A DNA stretch of 64,000 nucleotides, from NCBI RefSeq assembly GCF_030814955.1, contig NZ_JAUSWB010000003.1, forward strand, positions 62,001-126,000, given 5' to 3'. Source of the DNA: Planomicrobium stackebrandtii (GTDB lineage: Bacteria > Bacillota > Bacilli > Bacillales_A > Planococcaceae). The position numbers were made by a program, and so were the translations under genes. Positions 60,661 to 64,000 of this stretch are shown piece by piece (within the stretch, counting starts at the first letter, position 1; every line of letters starts with the position of its first letter). The notes beneath the pieces were generated by a model. It did no database searches, was not told where the DNA came from, and saw nothing but the letters and a program-made list of their open reading frames with translations.

Positions 60661-61311
60661 ATGAAAACACAAACGACAGAACTGGTCTTTATTCTCGACA
60701 AAAGCGGTTCGATGGCAGGACTGGAAAAGGATACAATCGGTGGCTTTAACGCCTTGCTTGAAAAACAACGCAAGCTTCCCGGCGAGGTCCGCGTCACGAC
60801 GGTGCTGTTTAATCAGGGGTATGACCTGTTGCATGACCGGATTTCGCTGGAAGGCATTTCTCCGCTGACTGAGAAGGATTACGAAGTGGGTGGCATGACA
60901 GCGCTGCTCGATGCGATCGGTTCAACGATCCAGAAAATAAGCAACGTACAAAAAGCCACATTGCAAGACCAGCAAGCAGACAACGTGATATTTGTCATCA
61001 CCACGGACGGCATGGAAAATTCCAGCTGTGAATACAATTACAAAAAAATCCATGAAATGATTGCGCAGAAGAAAACCGCCGCCAATTGGGAATTCATGTT
61101 CTTCGGAGCGAATATCGATGCAGTCGCCACCGCCCGACAATTCGGAGTCGGGGAGGAATTCGCAGTCAACTACCATGCAGATGCGGAAGGTACCGAGCTG
61201 AATTATAAAGTGGTGAGTGAAGCTGTTGCTTCTTTCCGGACGGGGAAGAAGATTGATCGTGAGTGGAAGAAGGAGATTGAGAAAGATTACAATTCTCGGG
61301 CTAAGAAATAA
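60661..61311 (+). CDS. VWA domain protein (TerY-like)
   Basis: 216 aa, almost entirely a von Willebrand factor A domain. The metal-binding MIDAS motif is intact: DKSGS near residue 12, the conserved Thr in GGMTALLDAIG near 82, and the Asp in TTDGMENSS near 117. Cytoplasmic, no membrane segment. VWA proteins of this size are scaffold or adaptor proteins in metal-resistance (TerY) and conflict systems. The ATG at 60661 is preceded by GAGGAGG; the open frame begins 23 codons earlier without a site. It follows the macro-domain gene by 81 bp and is likely co-transcribed with it. Confidence 0.9.
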   Translation: MKTQTTELVFILDKSGSMAGLEKDTIGGFNALLEKQRKLPGEVRVTTVLFNQGYDLLHDRISLEGISPLTEKDYEVGGMTALLDAIGSTIQKISNVQKATLQDQQADNVIFVITTDGMENSSCEYNYKKIHEMIAQKKTAANWEFMFFGANIDAVATARQFGVGEEFAVNYHADAEGTELNYKVVSEAVASFRTGKKIDREWKKEIEKDYNSRAKK

Positions 61312-61391
61312 ACTCTCTTCGTTTCCTTCAAGGAGGACACGAATATTTAAATAGCTGATGATTTGAAGATAACTTAAAAGGAGTGACGGAT

Positions 61392-62039
61392 ATGACATTG
61401 ATTCCTGCAGATGAATTGAAAAAGACCTACGAGGTAAGTGCTAAATTCTACTATTCAGAGGTGAATGGGGAGAGGTTCCTTATGCGACGGGAAGCGAAAA
61501 TCGTGCGGATCGGCCATGAACAGGAAGAAATAGATGCGGTGGTTGTCATGATTAATCCGGGAAGCTGTAAACCCACTGGTGCAGTGACAAGCTCGAGTGC
61601 AAAAGAAGCAATTTTAATGGCTGCTAAGCCCGATCAAACTCAGTACCAATTAATGAACCTGATGGAGCGGAAAGCTTGGAATGTCTTGGTCATTGTCAAT
61701 CTGTCCGATATTTGCGAAGGCAATATGAGTAATTTTCGCAACATCGAAAGAAAGTTCCAAGAGGCTAGCCTCCCGCACTCCATCTTTCAAGATGAAAATA
61801 TGAGAGATTGTCATGCCTTACTGTCTAGTGCGAAACATGTCATATTCGCTTGGGGTGAATCAACGACCGCAAAAAGGCTGTCTGAGCAATTTGGACTTTT
61901 TAAAAACGGCAGAGCTACTATTGACTATGGTCATATGAAAGCGTGGGTTCATTCGGAAAGAGGTTTTCCAAGACATCCGAGACCTGCTCTTACAGAGAGT
62001 AGAATCATTTGGCTGGATACAATGGAAACCTTGCTGTAG
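61392..62039 (+). CDS. DUF1643 family protein
   Basis: 215 aa soluble protein of the DUF1643 type: DAVVVMINPGSCKPTGAV near residue 48, WNVLVIVNLSDICEGNMSNF near 97, HVIFAWGE near 150, and the GHMKAWVHSERGFPRHPRPAL ending (quoted in parts). The function of the family is unknown; it is often found in mobile or defence regions. AAAGGAG eight bases before the ATG at 61392 is better than the in-frame GTG at 61383. It lies 80 bp after the VWA gene without a terminator between, and ends before a strong terminator. Confidence 0.85.
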   Translation: MTLIPADELKKTYEVSAKFYYSEVNGERFLMRREAKIVRIGHEQEEIDAVVVMINPGSCKPTGAVTSSSAKEAILMAAKPDQTQYQLMNLMERKAWNVLVIVNLSDICEGNMSNFRNIERKFQEASLPHSIFQDENMRDCHALLSSAKHVIFAWGESTTAKRLSEQFGLFKNGRATIDYGHMKAWVHSERGFPRHPRPALTESRIIWLDTMETLL

Positions 62040-62080
62040 TTTGAACTCTTCTCTAACGATTAATGCACAAGTGAAACAAC

Positions 62081-62131
62081 TAAACCCAAAATAACCGCCA
62101 TTCTGAAAAGGAAGGCAGTTGTTTTGGGTTT
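62081..62131 (+). terminator. Rho-independent terminator after the macro-VWA-DUF1643 genes
   Basis: Long stem AAACCCAAAA.AAC.GCC / GGC.GTTGTTTTGGGTTT. Confidence 0.85.
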
Positions 62132-62285
62132 ATTCATATTCAAAAATTGCTATTTACGCTGTCGCTTCAAAATTAGAATCCGAATCAATTTGCAATTTCA
62201 TAAGAAAAAATGTGGTAAAATTATGAAATAATGATAACTATTAATTCGAAACGAATTTATTTTCTAAGAATATAGAGGTGAAGAT

Positions 62286-64000
62286 ATGAAACAGGAACTA
62301 GTACATATGCGGGACAAATTGAATAACATCAGCAAACGAAACCGTTCGATCCGTTTATTGAAGCTTTACGACAAATGGAGTTTTGATTTGACGCGCAGCT
62401 CTCCTAAAAATGCAGAAGGAATTGTCGAAGGCTTAAAGAAAAAGTCGACTAAATCCTTCTCGTTACTGACAAAGGATGAAGAAAAGGATGCTGCAAATAC
62501 ACGGAAATTGACCACGCTTTACAGAAATATAAAAGGCATTGAAGATGAGACTGGTGTTCATGATTTTTATTTGGGAACACCGTTTGTTTCCGGAACTTTC
62601 TCAGATGGTACGTTCTTCCAAGCACCCCTATTCCTTTATCCTGTACGTTTGGAAAAAGGAGCAATTAACCGGCAGACATTTGAGTTGAAGAAAGATGAGG
62701 GTGAGCCAATCCTCAACCGGACCTTGTTTTTGGCATTTAAGAAAATAGATCAATTACGCTTTTCCGAAGAGTGGATGGATGAAGCGCAGGAAGTGGCAGC
62801 AAAAGGGGATGCGGAAATTCAGTCTTTCCTGGAAAGATTCCAGTTGACGGTTACACAAATATCCGCTGATTATGAATCTTTAAAAGAATACAAGGCGGAT
62901 GATATTCCGCCTAAGAGCAAGTTGAAACTCACAAAGAATGCTATCATTGGTCATTTCCCGCAGGGGAGTTCTTCGCTTGTCCGCGATTATGATCAATTGA
63001 TCGACCTGAGCGAAACGAGCAATTTATCGCTAGTGGGTGATCTTCTAAACCCTGAAAATGCGACAATAATGGAAAGTGATTGGGATGCTCAGAAGTCCGA
63101 GCCAGAAGACATCCGTGAATTTAATCGTCTCTATCTGTTAAACACTGATGGTTCCCAGGAAGAAATTCTAAAGGAAGCCCGCTATAAAAAAGGATTAGCG
63201 GTTCATGGTCCACCAGGAACCGGGAAGTCACAGGTGATTGTCAATCTGATTACAGATGCCCTCCATCAAAAGAAGAGAGTTCTGGTAGTATGCCAAAAAA
63301 GGGCCGCTCTGGATGTTGTTTATCAGCGGCTCCAAAGTCTCGACTTAACCGGTTATACCGCTTTAGTACACGATGAAAACCAAGATAGGAAAGCACTTTA
63401 CGGGAAAATAAATGATACCCTCTCGTATTCCTTAAATTACGAACAAGGATGGACGCAAAGTTTGCGGACCACGTCTCAGAAACTTGAGCAGCAGGAAATG
63501 GAACTGAATAATATTGCTGTCGGGCTGCATTCGAAAAGTGAAAATGGGCTGTCGCTGTATGATTTATACAGCAGAACCAAAAGTACTGGAGATATTAACG
63601 TTTTTATCAATATCGATTCAGCTGCGAATGGATTAGATGCTGAAAACCTAGAAGATGCTTTGGCAACGGTTTATACATATGCGGAGTGGTATGAACGGTT
63701 CGGCAAAGATTCCTATCCCCTGAAAGACAGACTTTCCTTTGCCAAGTTCGGTATGAAGGAAAAAACGGATTTCACTCAAAAAATGACTTACTTAATTGAA
63801 CAAACAAAAAAAGCGGAAGAGTGTTTAAATCTCTTGAATGCTGATGATATTACTCCCGGCTATACGTGGGGAATCCAGCAAGATCTTCTGAAAATCCAGC
63901 CGGATATCTCTGACGGTGAACCACGGACAATGCAAGGCTTGCGTCTATGGTATTGGACAAGTTTTACCGGTAAGAAAATTGTCGAGGATCTAAACAAAGG
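62286..64000 (+). CDS. DUF4011-type SF1 helicase/AAA protein, N-terminal part (cut by window edge)
   Basis: 571 codons are inside the window and the frame is still open at the right edge. The start (IRLLKLYDKWSFDLTR near residue 20) matches DUF4011-type N-terminal regions of large SF1 helicases. Walker A GPPGTGKSQ lies near residue 310, followed by RVLVVCQKRAALDVVYQRL, typical of AAA_11/Upf1-like helicases. A long coiled region follows. The DEAD-like box and, if present, a C-terminal nuclease would be outside the window. GAGGTG before the ATG at 62286. It is separated from the macro-VWA-DUF1643 genes by a terminator but probably belongs to the same accessory region. Confidence 0.85.
   Translation, partial: MKQELVHMRDKLNNISKRNRSIRLLKLYDKWSFDLTRSSPKNAEGIVEGLKKKSTKSFSLLTKDEEKDAANTRKLTTLYRNIKGIEDETGVHDFYLGTPFVSGTFSDGTFFQAPLFLYPVRLEKGAINRQTFELKKDEGEPILNRTLFLAFKKIDQLRFSEEWMDEAQEVAAKGDAEIQSFLERFQLTVTQISADYESLKEYKADDIPPKSKLKLTKNAIIGHFPQGSSSLVRDYDQLIDLSETSNLSLVGDLLNPENATIMESDWDAQKSEPEDIREFNRLYLLNTDGSQEEILKEARYKKGLAVHGPPGTGKSQVIVNLITDALHQKKRVLVVCQKRAALDVVYQRLQSLDLTGYTALVHDENQDRKALYGKINDTLSYSLNYEQGWTQSLRTTSQKLEQQEMELNNIAVGLHSKSENGLSLYDLYSRTKSTGDINVFINIDSAANGLDAENLEDALATVYTYAEWYERFGKDSYPLKDRLSFAKFGMKEKTDFTQKMTYLIEQTKKAEECLNLLNADDITPGYTWGIQQDLLKIQPDISDGEPRTMQGLRLWYWTSFTGKKIVEDLNK

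Overview
The window reads as chromosome of a moderate-GC Gram-positive Bacillales bacterium, most likely Planococcaceae (Planococcus or a close relative). The basis is AGGAGG-type ribosome binding sites, frequent TTG/GTG starts, cre-type catabolite sites, YesM/YesN and LytTR-DUF3021 regulators, a FloT-type flotillin, and a GH42 beta-galactosidase beside GH36 and GH35 enzymes. The genus is inferred from overall resemblance, not from a search.

Layout. 1-4772: end of a sugar ABC transporter operon (binding protein tail, two permeases), a LacI regulator and a GH13 alpha-glucosidase. 4916-11754: housekeeping and stress genes, including a stand-alone sigma region-2 protein, a MarR regulator with a heterodimeric ABC exporter, and a CPBP protease. 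11952-23694: small proteins, a penicillin-binding-protein homologue whose active-site motifs are lost, MerR, two CNNM/HlyC-type membrane proteins with an unusual translation leader, LytTR-DUF3021, small membrane proteins and a flotillin. 23937-37095: a galactoside-utilisation locus (YesN/YesM two-component system, ABC importer, alpha-galactosidase, GH35 and GH42 beta-galactosidases), with CcpA-type control likely. 37322-46643: a TM2 protein, secreted and lipid-anchored proteins, a GAF-PAS-GGDEF-EAL regulator, an AtoE-type fatty-acid transporter behind a perfect cre site, an Ltp-type lipoprotein and a channel-like membrane protein.

46907-64000 is an accessory/defence region: an orphan HigA/NadS-type antitoxin; an AT-rich pair (NA37 nucleoid-associated family protein plus a C-terminally membrane-anchored protein); a complete type I restriction-modification operon (hsdR, hsdM, hsdS) with an AT-rich hsdS and accessory membrane protein; a divergent AT-rich membrane protein with a small partner; then a macro-domain protein, a VWA protein, a DUF1643 protein and the start of a large DUF4011/SF1-type helicase.

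The strongest unexplained signals are non-coding. At least five intergenic arrays (12181-12460, 14588-14678, 18960-19075, 20642-20760, 59416-59520) are built from a 9-13 bp core plus a variable segment, repeated every 20-21 bp, which is two helical turns. Three or four unrelated cores share this same architecture. Second, two paralogous genes (15912 and 17315) carry the same leader: a strong Shine-Dalgarno 31 nt before the start codon, with a hairpin between them that would close the gap to about 8 nt. Third, the alpha-galactosidase gene sits between two inverted copies of an approximately 83 bp element.
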